A stretch of 64,000 nucleotides of DNA from Nocardiopsis sp. N85 (GTDB lineage: Bacteria > Actinomycetota > Actinomycetes > Streptosporangiales > Streptosporangiaceae): assembly GCF_028882275.1 (NCBI RefSeq), contig NZ_JARBUT010000021.1, positions 1 through 64,000 on the forward strand, given 5' to 3'. Positions 1-11,100 of this stretch are shown piece by piece. How positions within the stretch are numbered: position 1 is the stretch's first letter; every line of letters starts with the position of its first letter. Both the position numbers and the translations under genes were made by a program. The notes under the pieces were generated by a model. It saw only the letters and a program-made list of their open reading frames with translations, had not been told where the DNA came from and ran no database searches.

Positions 1-1205
1 TCGGTGCCCACCGGTCGGGCCAGGAACACGTCGTCGTTGAAGTACAGGTAGTGCTCCGACAGCCCCTCGATGTGGTGCAGGCGAGCGCCGATGGCGTGGG
101 AGTTGAACGTGGGCAGAGCGGTCTCCGGAAGGATGTCGCGGTGGTCCACCACCGTGATCCCCGCCGCGGAGGTCTCCAGCCAGGCCGGGACCTGGGCGTC
201 GGTCACCAGGTACACGTGCCGCACCCACGGCGCGTACATCTCCACCGACCGCAGCGAGTAGCGCAGCTCGTCACGGCTGGTGAACCGCGACGCACCGGCC
301 GCCAGGGGGGTGTGCCCCTCGCCGCGGTGGAGGGCTCGCTTGGCGGCGTGAGCAGGATCGTCGCCGTCCACCCAGGTGTAGACCACGTCGACGGGGAAGG
401 TCACCTCGTCCACCGGTGTCCACGCGAACGGCTCGAAGGTCGGATACTCACGCTCGGCCACGGTCACGGTGACGGGCTTGCGAGCGTCCGCGGGGAGCAC
501 GTCGGCGACCCGGTTGCGGCGCGGAGCCACCCAGGAGTCGGCCAGTACCTCCTCCGGGGCCTGGGCGCGCAGCTTCGCCCGCTGCCCCTCGGTGTCCTCG
601 TGCTCCAGGATCTTGGCTCCCTCGCGCCAGAACTCCACATCGCACCCGAACTCGAACCCGGCCAGCTCGCGTCCGCTGGGGGAGAGCAGGCGCTCGGCGA
701 ACCGGATGACGAGCCCGGACTTGACCTTCTCGTCCAAGGCGCCGTCGACGTAGGCGCTGGCAGCGGCGACCACCCCGCCGGGGCCGGGCTTGATGGCGTA
801 GAGGGCACTGGTGCCGTACAGCTCACGCATGGTGTCCAGCAGGCGCTTCTTGTCCGAGCGGTGCACCCCGACGACGTGGCGCAGAGGCGAACGGCCGCGC
901 ACCAGGAAGTGGCCGACCCCGGCGTGGGTCAGGGCGTCGGTGACCAGCCGGAGGTTGCGGGCCGATGCCCCGGCCGCGGTGAATGAGGTGACGGCCCGGC
1001 CCAGCAGTTCGGTCCCGTCCACGTCGTCGAGACGCAGGTCGGGGTCGGCGTCCAGCAGTTCCCGGCGGCGGCGGGCGATCTTCTCGACCCGCTTGTGCTC
1101 GGCCTCGGCGGCCTTCTCGGCGCGGCGCTCGGATTCCAAGCGTGCACGGGTGGCGGCGGGCAGTAGGCGTTCGCTCGCGCGCTTGACGCGGGAGGGCAGG
1201 GCCAT
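1..1205 (-). CDS. Stealth-family sugar-phosphate transferase, 3' end outside window
   Basis: An open frame of 401 residues runs off the left edge, so only the N-terminal and central parts are present. A basic, charged N-terminal region of about 270 residues precedes the Stealth CR1 motif DVVYTWVDGDDPAH (from residue 274), followed by a CR2-type region with SRDELRYSLRSVEMYAPWVRH and HYLYFNDDVFLARPV. The family (capsular polysaccharide phosphotransferases, including SacB/XcbA and GlcNAc-phosphotransferase relatives) transfers hexose-1-phosphate to build phosphate-linked surface glycans. The ATG is preceded by GAAGGA at 8 nt. It is the only gene here pointing left and is separated by about 400 bases from the LamG/RHS pair. 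The family call is firm; the glycan is unknown, and CR3/CR4 cannot be checked. Confidence 0.85.
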   Translation of the reverse strand, partial: MALPSRVKRASERLLPAATRARLESERRAEKAAEAEHKRVEKIARRRRELLDADPDLRLDDVDGTELLGRAVTSFTAAGASARNLRLVTDALTHAGVGHFLVRGRSPLRHVVGVHRSDKKRLLDTMRELYGTSALYAIKPGPGGVVAAASAYVDGALDEKVKSGLVIRFAERLLSPSGRELAGFEFGCDVEFWREGAKILEHEDTEGQRAKLRAQAPEEVLADSWVAPRRNRVADVLPADARKPVTVTVAEREYPTFEPFAWTPVDEVTFPVDVVYTWVDGDDPAHAAKRALHRGEGHTPLAAGASRFTSRDELRYSLRSVEMYAPWVRHVYLVTDAQVPAWLETSAAGITVVDHRDILPETALPTFNSHAIGARLHHIEGLSEHYLYFNDDVFLARPVGT

Positions 1206-1611
1206 GCGGGTAGTCCTTCGGCCGAGGGCAAGGAAATGAAGGGGCATCTGTCCGAGATTTCGGACAAGTGACCGCAATATAACGCATGGCTGTCATGTGA
1301 GGTTTGCATGGAGGAGGAGTGGAACTCTCCGTGTTCAAGTGACTTCTTTGTGTTGTGTCGAAGGCTTCTGGCGTCGATCTGCGACCCGGGGGTCGTCTGG
1401 CTGCGGTGGCCAAATGTGGTCACTGGGGTTTATGTGCAGTTGATGAAGCTTTGGTGTGAAAGTTGGCTGGTTTCCGTGTCGGGAAAACCCATGGGGATCT
1501 TGCGCGAGGAGTGAGGACTTCACTACCGTCACCCCGGGTTGCATCGGAAACTCGATCTGTTTTGGGTCTGAATCCCCCAAGTCACAACTGAACTAGACAG
1601 GTTCCCCCCAC
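1206..1611. other. 406-base divergent intergenic region
   Basis: It separates the leftward Stealth gene from the rightward LamG gene and must carry both promoters. It is noticeably lower in GC than its neighbours. I see no gene with a credible ribosome binding site and no strong inverted repeat. A 68-codon open stretch at 1308-1514 has a composition unlike a real protein of this genome and was not called. Confidence 0.5.
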
Positions 1612-4600
1612 ATGTGTCGTTCCCTGACCCGTGCGACAGCGGTTTCCACCGCTGCGGCATTGGCGTTGTCGTTGCTGGCCGTGCCACCCGCCTCGGCGGA
1701 TGAGGACGACGAGCCCGTCTCATCCGCTGAGCGGTCGGTGGTCGATCTGGTCGAACGGGACGCGTTGGCCTTGGCGCGTGAGACCGGGGAGCCGGTCGAG
1801 ATCGCCGCGCTGACCGATGAGAAGACCATCCACTACGCCAACCCTGACGGCACCCTGACCGCGGAGATCTCCGCCCTGCCGGTCCGAGTCCGCTCCGAGC
1901 AGGGGTGGATCGACGCCGACACCACCCTCGTGGCCGGAACTGACGGCCTGGTCCGTCCCCGTGCGGCGGGTATGGACATCGCCTTCTCCGGCGGGGGCGA
2001 GGCCCCCATGGCCCGCATCGGGATCGGTTCCAACAGCGTCGAGATCGACTGGGACGGCACCCTGCCCACCCCGGTTCTGGACGGTGACCAGGCCACCTAC
2101 CCCGGCGTGTTGCCCGACGTCGACCTGGTGCTCACCGCTGGGGTCGAGGGCTTCACTCAGGTCTTGGTCGTGCACACCCCCGAAGCCGCAGCCTCCCCCG
2201 AGCTCGCCGAGCTCGAACTGCCCCTGGACACCAGCGGCGTGACCTTGAAGGCCGACGAGCACGGCAACATCGAAGCCACCGGTGACGAGGGCGGTCAGGG
2301 CGTGTTCAGCGTCCAGGCCCCGGCCATGTGGGACTCCACCGGCATCGAGGACACCCGGGACGAGGACCCTGTCCTCGCCCCGACGACCGGTGCCCGTACC
2401 GCGCTGGTGGAGACCGACGTCACCGTCGACGGCATCCGCCTGGTCCCCGACCAGGAGCTGCTGACCGGTGAGGGCACCGAGTACCCGGTGTACATCGACC
2501 CCTCGGTCAACGCCAACCGCCCCAACTGGGCCTACGTCGACAAGACGTTCCCGAACCAGGCTTATTACAACAGGAGCATCGACAGTGTCGGGGTGGGGTA
2601 CTACTCGGGGGCTGATGGCACCTTCACCCGCCGGGCCCTGTTCCAGTTCACCGTGATGGCTCGGACCAACCAGTCCAACACGGTCATCAACTCGGCGACG
2701 TTGCGCACCGAAGTGGCCTGGTCGTACGACTGCAAGAACAAGAGCAATGTGCAATTGCATCGCGTGGACGCCTTCAACAGCAAGACCACGTGGAGCAACC
2801 AGCCCACCGCCCGCACCCTGCTCGACACCCAGAACGTCAGTGGCAGCTGGGCCACCTGCCCCGCCACCAGCGGAGTGGAGTTCGACGCCACCACCGCCTA
2901 CAAGTGGGGGGTCGACAACGACGCCTCGCACATCTACCTGCGGCTGAAGGAAGAGAACGAGTCCTCCACCACCGCTTGGCGCCGGTTCGACGTCAAGAAG
3001 AAGCCTCCGGTGCTGGTGGTGAACTACAACAACCCGCCGGCTCAGGTCGCAACGTCGAGTATCTCCGACTCACTGGGCGGGGCCTGCTCCACCGACAAGA
3101 CCAAGCCCCGGCTGATCAACAACACCACCACCACTTTCCGGGCCACGATCCGTGACTACGACGCTCGCGCCGACTGGGGAGGCCAGAAGCTCAAGGTCGC
3201 CTTCTCCTGGTCGGCCAACGGAGAGGGCACCGCTCTCGGCCAGGCCGAATCGGGTTACGCCGATGTCGGCTACTGGCCCAACGGCTCTGAGCGGTCGGTC
3301 AAGGTCTCCGGGCTTCCCGAAGGACAGCTGCTCGGGTATCGGGCACGTGCCCACGACCAGGCGGCCTGGGGTGCGTGGTCCGGATGGTGCTGGATCAAGA
3401 TCGACACCACCAAGCCCGACACCGGTCCGACGGTCACCTCCGAGGACTACCCGGCTGATGAAGAGACCCACGGCAGTGTTGGCCGTACCGGGGACTTCAC
3501 CTTCTCCAACAACGGAGTAGAGGATGCCGACTCGTACTACTACAGCTTGAACGACACCTCGTGTGAGACGAAGGCCTCCCTGTCCGCTCCGGGCGCCAGT
3601 GTCACTATCGCCCTCACACCGAGGCACAGCGGTGCGAACATGATTTACGCGCGTACCGTCGACGCCTTCGGTAACTCATCTCCCTGCGAACTCGCCTACT
3701 ACTTCCTGGTGTCACCACCGAGCGGACCCCTGTCTCACTTCACCTTCGACGAAGGTCAGGGCACCACGGCCGTCGACAGTGTGAAGAGCGATAGGGCAGC
3801 CGTCTCCACCGGTGAAGTGGACTGGACCCGCGGCCGTGTCGGCAGGACCCCTTCAGGCGGCCACCGCCTTGAAGGCACAGCGGTCGAAGTGTCCGGGGGA
3901 TCCCACCTGCGTACGGACGGTCCTGTGGTGGACACCAGCGGAGCCTTCTCCGTCTCTGCATGGGTGTACCTGGACGGGACCCCGACGGAGAATCTCGCCG
4001 CCGTCGCCCAGGATGGCGACCGCAACAGCGGCTTCTACCTCGGTTACCAGCACATCGAGGGCGGGCGTTGGGTGTTCAAGCAGGCTCCCTCGGATACCGA
4101 CAATGTTTCCGTGTCACACCGTGCGATCTCGGCTGAGGCCGCCACGGCCGGTGTCTGGACCCACTTGCTGGGCACCTTCGACCCTGAAAACGGTGAACTG
4201 GCGCTTTACGTCAACGGAGACAAGCAGGCCACAGCCACGCAGAGGACCCCCTGGAACGCCGACGGCGACTTCGTCATCAGCGGTGCCCGCTACCACGGCG
4301 AACACATCGGCACCTGGCTGGGAGCCATTGACGATGTCCGGGTATGGGACCGGGTCATCAGCGACGAGGTGTACGTCGATGACCCCGAGGCGCGTTCGGA
4401 AGTATGGAACCTGGCCAACCGCCCCATCGCACTGGAAGGCCGCTGGAAGCTGGACGAGTACGAGGGCACGGCGGTCGCCGATTCCTCCGACCACGGGCTG
4501 ACCGGAACGCTTCACGGGGACCCGCTCACCGCGTGGAACCAAGCGGTGAACGACGTCACCTTTGCCCCCGGGGTGAGCCTGGACCGCTCCAAGAGCGAGC

Positions 4601-5112
4601 GCATCTCCACCCAGGGCCCCGCGGTGCGCACCGACCGCAGCTACAGCGTGGCGGCCTGGGTCCGCCTGGACGAGGTCGGAGCCAACACCGCGGCCGTCTC
4701 GCAGAGCGGTAACGACCACAGCGCTTTCACACTCGCGTACCAGCACACCTATGACTGGAACAACTGGGTGATGAAGCTGCCTCCAGAGGACCGTACCGGT
4801 GCCACCGGCTGGCACCGTGCCCTCTCCGACGAGGCCCCGGAATTCGGCCGCTGGACCCACTTGGCCGCCACCTACGACCACACCCGACGTGAAGCCACTC
4901 TGTACGTCGACGGCATCAAAAACGGCACGGTCCAGGTTCCCAACGCCTGGCACGCCAGCGGTCCTGTGCTGATCGGCGGCGGGTTGTTCGAGAAGAACTT
5001 CGCCGACTCATGGGCCGGTGACATCAGTGATGTTCACATCTACCAAGGTGTGCTGAGCGAAAGCGAGATCCTCGCGGTCCTGGAAGGCATCGCTCCCGCA
5101 CCCGCTCCCTGA
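1612..5112 (+). CDS. secreted LamG-like jellyroll / DNRLRE protein
   Basis: This 1,166-residue protein starts with a signal peptide (basic start, then STAAALALSLLAVPPASADE), so it should be exported. Residues about 290-480 look like a DNRLRE beta-sandwich module (YIDPSVNANRPNWAYVDKTF, then paired asparagine/tryptophan motifs). Two LamG/concanavalin-like jellyroll domains follow, at about 705-925 (HFTFDEGQGTTAVDS) and 944-1160 (RWKLDEYEGTAVADSS). Such proteins commonly sit directly before RHS/YD-repeat genes in actinomycetes, and here the RHS gene starts 62 bases downstream, suggesting co-expression and a shared cell-surface role such as adhesion or display. No catalytic motif was seen. The ATG has only a weak ribosome binding site, but the signal peptide fixes the start region. 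Confidence 0.8.
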   Translation: MCRSLTRATAVSTAAALALSLLAVPPASADEDDEPVSSAERSVVDLVERDALALARETGEPVEIAALTDEKTIHYANPDGTLTAEISALPVRVRSEQGWIDADTTLVAGTDGLVRPRAAGMDIAFSGGGEAPMARIGIGSNSVEIDWDGTLPTPVLDGDQATYPGVLPDVDLVLTAGVEGFTQVLVVHTPEAAASPELAELELPLDTSGVTLKADEHGNIEATGDEGGQGVFSVQAPAMWDSTGIEDTRDEDPVLAPTTGARTALVETDVTVDGIRLVPDQELLTGEGTEYPVYIDPSVNANRPNWAYVDKTFPNQAYYNRSIDSVGVGYYSGADGTFTRRALFQFTVMARTNQSNTVINSATLRTEVAWSYDCKNKSNVQLHRVDAFNSKTTWSNQPTARTLLDTQNVSGSWATCPATSGVEFDATTAYKWGVDNDASHIYLRLKEENESSTTAWRRFDVKKKPPVLVVNYNNPPAQVATSSISDSLGGACSTDKTKPRLINNTTTTFRATIRDYDARADWGGQKLKVAFSWSANGEGTALGQAESGYADVGYWPNGSERSVKVSGLPEGQLLGYRARAHDQAAWGAWSGWCWIKIDTTKPDTGPTVTSEDYPADEETHGSVGRTGDFTFSNNGVEDADSYYYSLNDTSCETKASLSAPGASVTIALTPRHSGANMIYARTVDAFGNSSPCELAYYFLVSPPSGPLSHFTFDEGQGTTAVDSVKSDRAAVSTGEVDWTRGRVGRTPSGGHRLEGTAVEVSGGSHLRTDGPVVDTSGAFSVSAWVYLDGTPTENLAAVAQDGDRNSGFYLGYQHIEGGRWVFKQAPSDTDNVSVSHRAISAEAATAGVWTHLLGTFDPENGELALYVNGDKQATATQRTPWNADGDFVISGARYHGEHIGTWLGAIDDVRVWDRVISDEVYVDDPEARSEVWNLANRPIALEGRWKLDEYEGTAVADSSDHGLTGTLHGDPLTAWNQAVNDVTFAPGVSLDRSKSERISTQGPAVRTDRSYSVAAWVRLDEVGANTAAVSQSGNDHSAFTLAYQHTYDWNNWVMKLPPEDRTGATGWHRALSDEAPEFGRWTHLAATYDHTRREATLYVDGIKNGTVQVPNAWHASGPVLIGGGLFEKNFADSWAGDISDVHIYQGVLSESEILAVLEGIAPAPAP

Positions 5113-5174
5113 GCCGTATGAATCAACCCCTCTGATCCCCCTTTGGCTTTCGGCAGCTGCGAGAAAGGCGTGCC

Positions 5175-8100
5175 GTGTCCGACACCTTTGCCGGTCGTCC
5201 TGAACCCGAGACGACCAAGAATCCCGATTCCCACGAAGAATCCGCCCCACCCGAAACCCGGGTCATGGCGAACAGCCGTGTGATCCGCTGGGTCAAGAGG
5301 CCCCTGACCTGTACCGCTGCGCTGGTCATGGTGGGTGCCTTCCTCCAAGCCGCACCGGCGTCGTCCCTCACCTACAACACCCGGCCCGAGGCCGTGGACG
5401 AGGAGTCGGTGCCCGGTAGCGATACCGAAGGGCCGTTCACCCTGTCCGCGCGGGGAGAGGACACCGTCGGCCAAGCCGACCTGGACGGGCCTCTCAGCTA
5501 CTCCTGGCCCGGGGAAACGGCCGGCGAGGTCGAACTGGCCGAACCGGGCGCGAAGATCGAGGCGGTCGAAGACCTGCTCACCGTCTCCCAGGTCACGGAC
5601 GAGGAATTCGTCACGTGGGCGGAGGCCACGGGTGGGGACTTCGCTCCGGCCCCCTCCGAGCAGACGGGGCCGGACGGGACGCGTGTCGTGCCGTCGAGCG
5701 CGATGGAGCCTCCTGTCGGTGAAGACGGCGGCGCCGAAGGGCGGGGTCCCGGGGAGACCCCGGAGGACCACGAGACGGAGGTCGAACCTGGCGACGAAGA
5801 GACTCCGAACGGGGAACAGCCGGTTCCCGAAGAGGAGCCGTCACCAGAGGTAGAGGAGCCCGCGGCTCCCGAGCCCGAAGAAGAACAAGAGACGACCGAG
5901 GAAGCCGCACCGGTCGAAGCGGTTCACGTCGAGGTCCTGGACCAGGACGCCGCCGAAGCGGCGGGTGTCAACGGCCTCCTGCTCAGGGTGACACGCGTCG
6001 ACGGCCACACCGGAGTCGGACCGGTCGACCTGACCGTCGACTACTCCGGGTTCGCCGACGCCTTCGGCGGCGACTTCGGGTCCCGGCTCGAACTCATCGA
6101 GGTGGACCCCTGCCTGACAGGAGAAGGCGCCGATTGTCAGGACCGGGCACCGCAGCTCTTCACCACCGACAATGACGCCGAAGCCCGCACCGTCAGCGGA
6201 ACCGTTCCCGCGCTCGCCGGCGAGGGGCTGCTCATGGCCGTCGCCGCGACGGGTGAGAGCGCGAGGGGCGACTACAAGGCCACCGACCTGGCGGCGGCGT
6301 CCAGTTGGGACGTGGGCCTCCAGAGCGGTGACTTCTCCTGGAGCTACCCTGTCGACACGCCCGCGGTGGCCTCCGACCTGACACCGGGCGTCGAGCTCGA
6401 CTACTCCTCGGGGTCGGTCGACGGCCGGGTCGCCTCCTCCAACAACCAGACCTCCTGGGTCGGTGAAGGCTTCAACTACAACCCCGGATTCATCGAGCGC
6501 CGGTACGTGCCCTGTTCCGACAGCCAGCCCGACTCCGGCAAGACCGGGGACCTGTGCTGGTCGCGCCACAACGCCACGTTCTCGCTCAACGGCCGCTCCG
6601 GCGAGATGTTCCTGGACGAGGACGGCACCTGGCGCATGCGCCACGACGACGCCTCCAAGATCGAACGCCTCACGGGCACCACCAACGGTGACAACGACGG
6701 TGAATACTGGCGCATCACCACCACCGACGGCACCCAGTACTACTTCGGCATGAACCGCCTGCCCGGCTATAGCAGCGGAAAGGCCGAGACCAACTCCACC
6801 TGGACCGCCCCGGTGTTCGGCGACAACTCCGGCGAACCCTGCAACAAGTCCGCCTTCGCCGACTCCTGGTGCCAGCAGGGCTGGCGGTGGAACCTGGACT
6901 ACGTGGTCGACGTGCACGGCAACGTGATGACGTACTACTACACCAAGGAGACCAACTACTACGGCCGCAACATGAAGGCCGATTCCCCCACCGCCTACAC
7001 CCGCGGCGGTTACCTGAACCGCATCGAGTACGGCCTGCGCTCCGACAACGTCTACGGAACCGCGCCGGCCCGGGTGAACTTCACCGTCGGTGAGCGCTGC
7101 ATCCCCACCAGCTCCTTCGACTGCGCGGAGAACAAGTTCACCAGCGCGAACGCGAGCCACTGGCCCGACGTCCCCTTCGACCAGCACTGCGCCCAGGGGC
7201 AGAACTGCACCAACCGCTTCTCGCCCACCTTCTGGACCCGCAAGAAGCTGAACGGCATCACCACCCAGGTCCACGACGGAACCGCCTACCGCAACGTCGA
7301 CTCCTGGAAGCTGACCCACGCCTACCCCCAGACCGGGGACGGGACCCCTCCGGACCTCTGGCTGCACTCGATCGAGCACACCGGACACGTCGGCGGCGAG
7401 CAGAGCATGCCGCTGCTGGAGTTCGGCGGCACCCCGATGGAGAACCGGGTCGACACCACCGACGACGGTTTCGCACCCATGTTCAAGTGGCGGATCACCA
7501 AGATCCTCACCGAGAGCGGCAGCCAGATCGACATCACCTATTCGGGTGGTGAGTGCGACCCGAAGAAACCGCCGACACCCCACGACAACGGAACCCGCTG
7601 CTTCCCCGTCGTGAACACCACCGCCGACGGCAAGAGCGAATACACCGACTGGTTCCACAAGTACGTGGTGACCCAGGTCAGCGAGTTCGACCTGGTCACC
7701 GACCAGCCCGAGCAGCGCACGACCTATGACTACGTCGGCAACGCCGCCTGGCGCTACCGGGACGCCGACGGGTTCATCCGCGACAAGCACCGGACCTGGT
7801 CCGACTGGCGCGGATACGCCCAGGTCCGCGTCATCGAGGGGATGCCGGACGAGACCCGCTCGGAGACCGAGCACCGCTTCTTCCGCGGCATGCACGGCGA
7901 CCGCCAGCCCAACGGGACCCGCACGGTCAAGGTGACCGACAGCGAGGGCAACGAGCACACCGACCTCAACGAGTACAACGGGTTCACCCTGGAGGAGATC
8001 ACCCGCAACGGGCCTGGCGGGGACGTCGTCGAGAAGACGATCTCCCTGCCCTGGAGCCGGGTCACCGCGCAGCGCGCCTACTCCTGGGGCACCGTCGAAT

Positions 8101-11100
8101 CCCGTATGACCGGCATGGCCTCCACCACCCAGTACATCGCCGTCGACGGCGGCTGGATGCGCACCCGGGAGACCGCCGAATACGACACGCTGGGACGTGC
8201 CACCCAGGTCCACCACCACGGCGACGTCGACGACCCCGGTGACGACCAGTGCACCCGCTACACCTACGCCGACAACTCCACCCTGCGGATCCTGGACGCC
8301 GTTGCGCGGACGGAGAAGGTCGCCGTCGGATGCGGCACCACCCCCTCCCGTCCCGGCGACGTCATCAGTGATGACCGGGTCCTCTACGACGGCCGGGGCT
8401 ACGGGCAGGCGCCCACGGCCGGGCTGCCCACCGGTACCCAGCGCATCAAGGACTACGACGGATCCGCGCCCGTCTACCAGACGGTCCAGCAGACCGAGTA
8501 CGACGCCTTCGGCCGGACGGTCTCCGAGACCGACGCCTCGGACAACACCACGGTGACCTCCTACACGCCGAAGACGGCCGGAGGCGTGGCGGTCACCGTC
8601 ACCACCACCAACTCGCTGGGGCACGTCGACACCGAACACTTCGATCCCTTGCGCGGACTGCCCATCGCGGAGATCGACCCCAACGGCAACCGCACGGACC
8701 TGACCCATGACCCCTTGGGCCGCCTCACCCAGGTGTGGACACCCGACCGCAAGAAGGCGGACGGTGTCGACCCCGCCATGCGGTTCGAGTACCACGTGCG
8801 CAACGACGCGCCGTCGACCGTCATCACGCGCGCCCGACGGGAAGACGGCACCTACGCCTCCACGTACCAGATCTACGACGGGCTGCTGCGTCTGCGTCAG
8901 GAGCAGGCTCCGGCCGCCGTGGGCGAGGGTCGGTTGATCAGCGACGTCTTCTACGACGGCCGCGGGCTGAAGGTCAAGGAACGCCACGGCTACCACAACG
9001 AGGAGGCCGCACCGGGGCAGACCCTCTTCCACCCGGCTCAGGGAGACGACCGCATCCCCCGGTACACCGAGACCGTGTACGACGGCGCGGAGCGCCCCAT
9101 CGAGGTCATCTCCCTCTCCCGGAGCAGGGAACTGTGGCGCACCAACTCCCAGGACCTGGGGGACCGTGTGCTGGTGACCCCGGCCGACGGCGCCATTCCG
9201 ACCACCACGATCAAGAACGCCCTGGGCCAGACGGTCGAACTGCGACAGCACGCGGGGGACACCCCCCAGGCGGACTACACCGCGCTCACCTACACCTACA
9301 CCGAAGCCGGTGAGGTGGCCACCGTCACCGATGAGGCGGGCAACGTCTGGCGCAACCACTACGACCTGCGTGGCCGCAAGATCAAGACCGAGGACCCCGA
9401 CCGGGGAACGACCACCTACACCTACGACGACGCCGACCGCCTCGTCTCCCGCACGGACGCCCGCGACGAGACCGTCTCCTACGTGTACGACGCCCTGGGC
9501 CGCAAGACCGGCCAGCACAAGGGCGGAACGGACGGAACGCTGCTCGCCTCCTGGACCTTCGACACCGTCGCCAAGGGACAGCTGAGCAACGCCGTTCGCC
9601 ACGTCGACGGGCAGCAGTACACCACCACGATCCACGCCTACGACCCCCTGGGGCGGTCCACGGCGACGACCGTCTCCATTCCGCGAACCCCGGAGAACGG
9701 TGGACTCGGCGGCCCCTACCGGTTCCGCAGCACCTACAACTCAGACGGCACCATCAAGTCGAACACCTTCCCCGCCGCCGGCGGACTGCCCGAAGAGGTC
9801 GTGACCTACACCTACAACAAGGCGGGCCTGCCGGTCTCCATCAAGGGGCTGAGCGGTACCTTCCAGGTGAACTACCTGCACGACGCCGTCTACTCCAGCC
9901 GCGGACAGGTCCTGCAGCGCACCTTCTACCGCAACGACGGCAACAGCCAGGCCAAGGAGACGTGGGCCACCCGCACTTACGACCCGGCCACCGACCGCAT
10001 GACCGTGGCGAGAATCCACCCCGAGGTCGGCCACGGCACCCTCATCGAACAGACCTACACCTACGACGACGCCGGCAACGTGCTGAGCATCAAGGACGAG
10101 CCGACCGCCGAGGGGCTCCTCCCGGACGTGCAGTGCTTCGCCTACGACGACATGAGACGCCTCACCGACGAGTGGACCTCCCTCCAGGGCGGCGAACAGG
10201 CCTGTGACGGGGGACCGGCACGGGAGGACGTCGGCGGCGCCGCACCGTACTGGAACAGCTATACCTACGACGAACTCGGCAACCGCACCTCCGAGACGCG
10301 CCGCGGCCTGATCGAGGGCGGGGACGTCGAGAGCACCTATCACCGTCCCGAGGCGGGGGAGGACCGCCCGCACGCGGTGACCCAGGTCGACTCCAACGGC
10401 AACAGCGGGCTCGCCACCTACACCTACGACGAAGCCGGGAACATGACCTCCCGGCGCAGCGCGACCCGCGACCAGACCCTGGAATGGAACGCCGAGGGCC
10501 AGCTCGCGGCCGTTCACGAAGGCGGGAACACCTCCCGGTTCGTCTACGACGCCGAGGGTGAACGCCTGCTGCGCGACGACGGCGACACGGTGACCCTGTT
10601 CCTGCCGGGAACGGAGATCTCCTTCAACAAGCAGCAGCTCACCAGCCAGGGGACGCGCCTGTACGAGCACGAGGGCGAGGTCATCGCCAGTCGCTCCAGC
10701 AGCGGGGATATGCACTGGATCTTCTCCGACCACCACCAGACCGGCCAGTTGGCGATCAACTCGCTGACCGGCGAGAGTGTGCGGCGCAGGTTCACCGCCT
10801 TCGGCAACGAGCGGGGAACCGCCACCGGGACTTGGCCGAACTCGCGCGGGTACGTGGGCGGAGTGATCGACGAACAGGCCGGCTTCACCCGACTGGGGGC
10901 ACGCTCCTACGACGGTGAAACGGGGATGTTCATCTCGGCGGACCCGGTCGTCGACTTCGCTGATTCGCAGCAGATGAACGGGTACGCGTACGCGAATAAC
11001 AACCCGACGTCGTTCACGGACCCCGACGGGTTGTACTACCGTAAGAGCTTCTCCCAGGCCCGCAAGTGGGCCGCTGTCTACCGGGCCCGGCAGGCCGCCA

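Noticed and set aside
1308-1514. 68-codon frame in the divergent gap
   Set aside because: GAGGAG precedes nothing consistent, it is Cys/Trp-rich and unlike real proteins here, and it would occupy the promoter region.
1720-2931. 403-codon minus-strand frame in the LamG gene
   Set aside because: Shadow of an obvious secreted-protein gene; no start site or motif.
5841-9635. 1,264-codon open frame on the minus strand
   Set aside because: It lies wholly opposite the RHS gene. High third-position GC opens the antisense frame; the translation is Val/Gly-rich with no motif.
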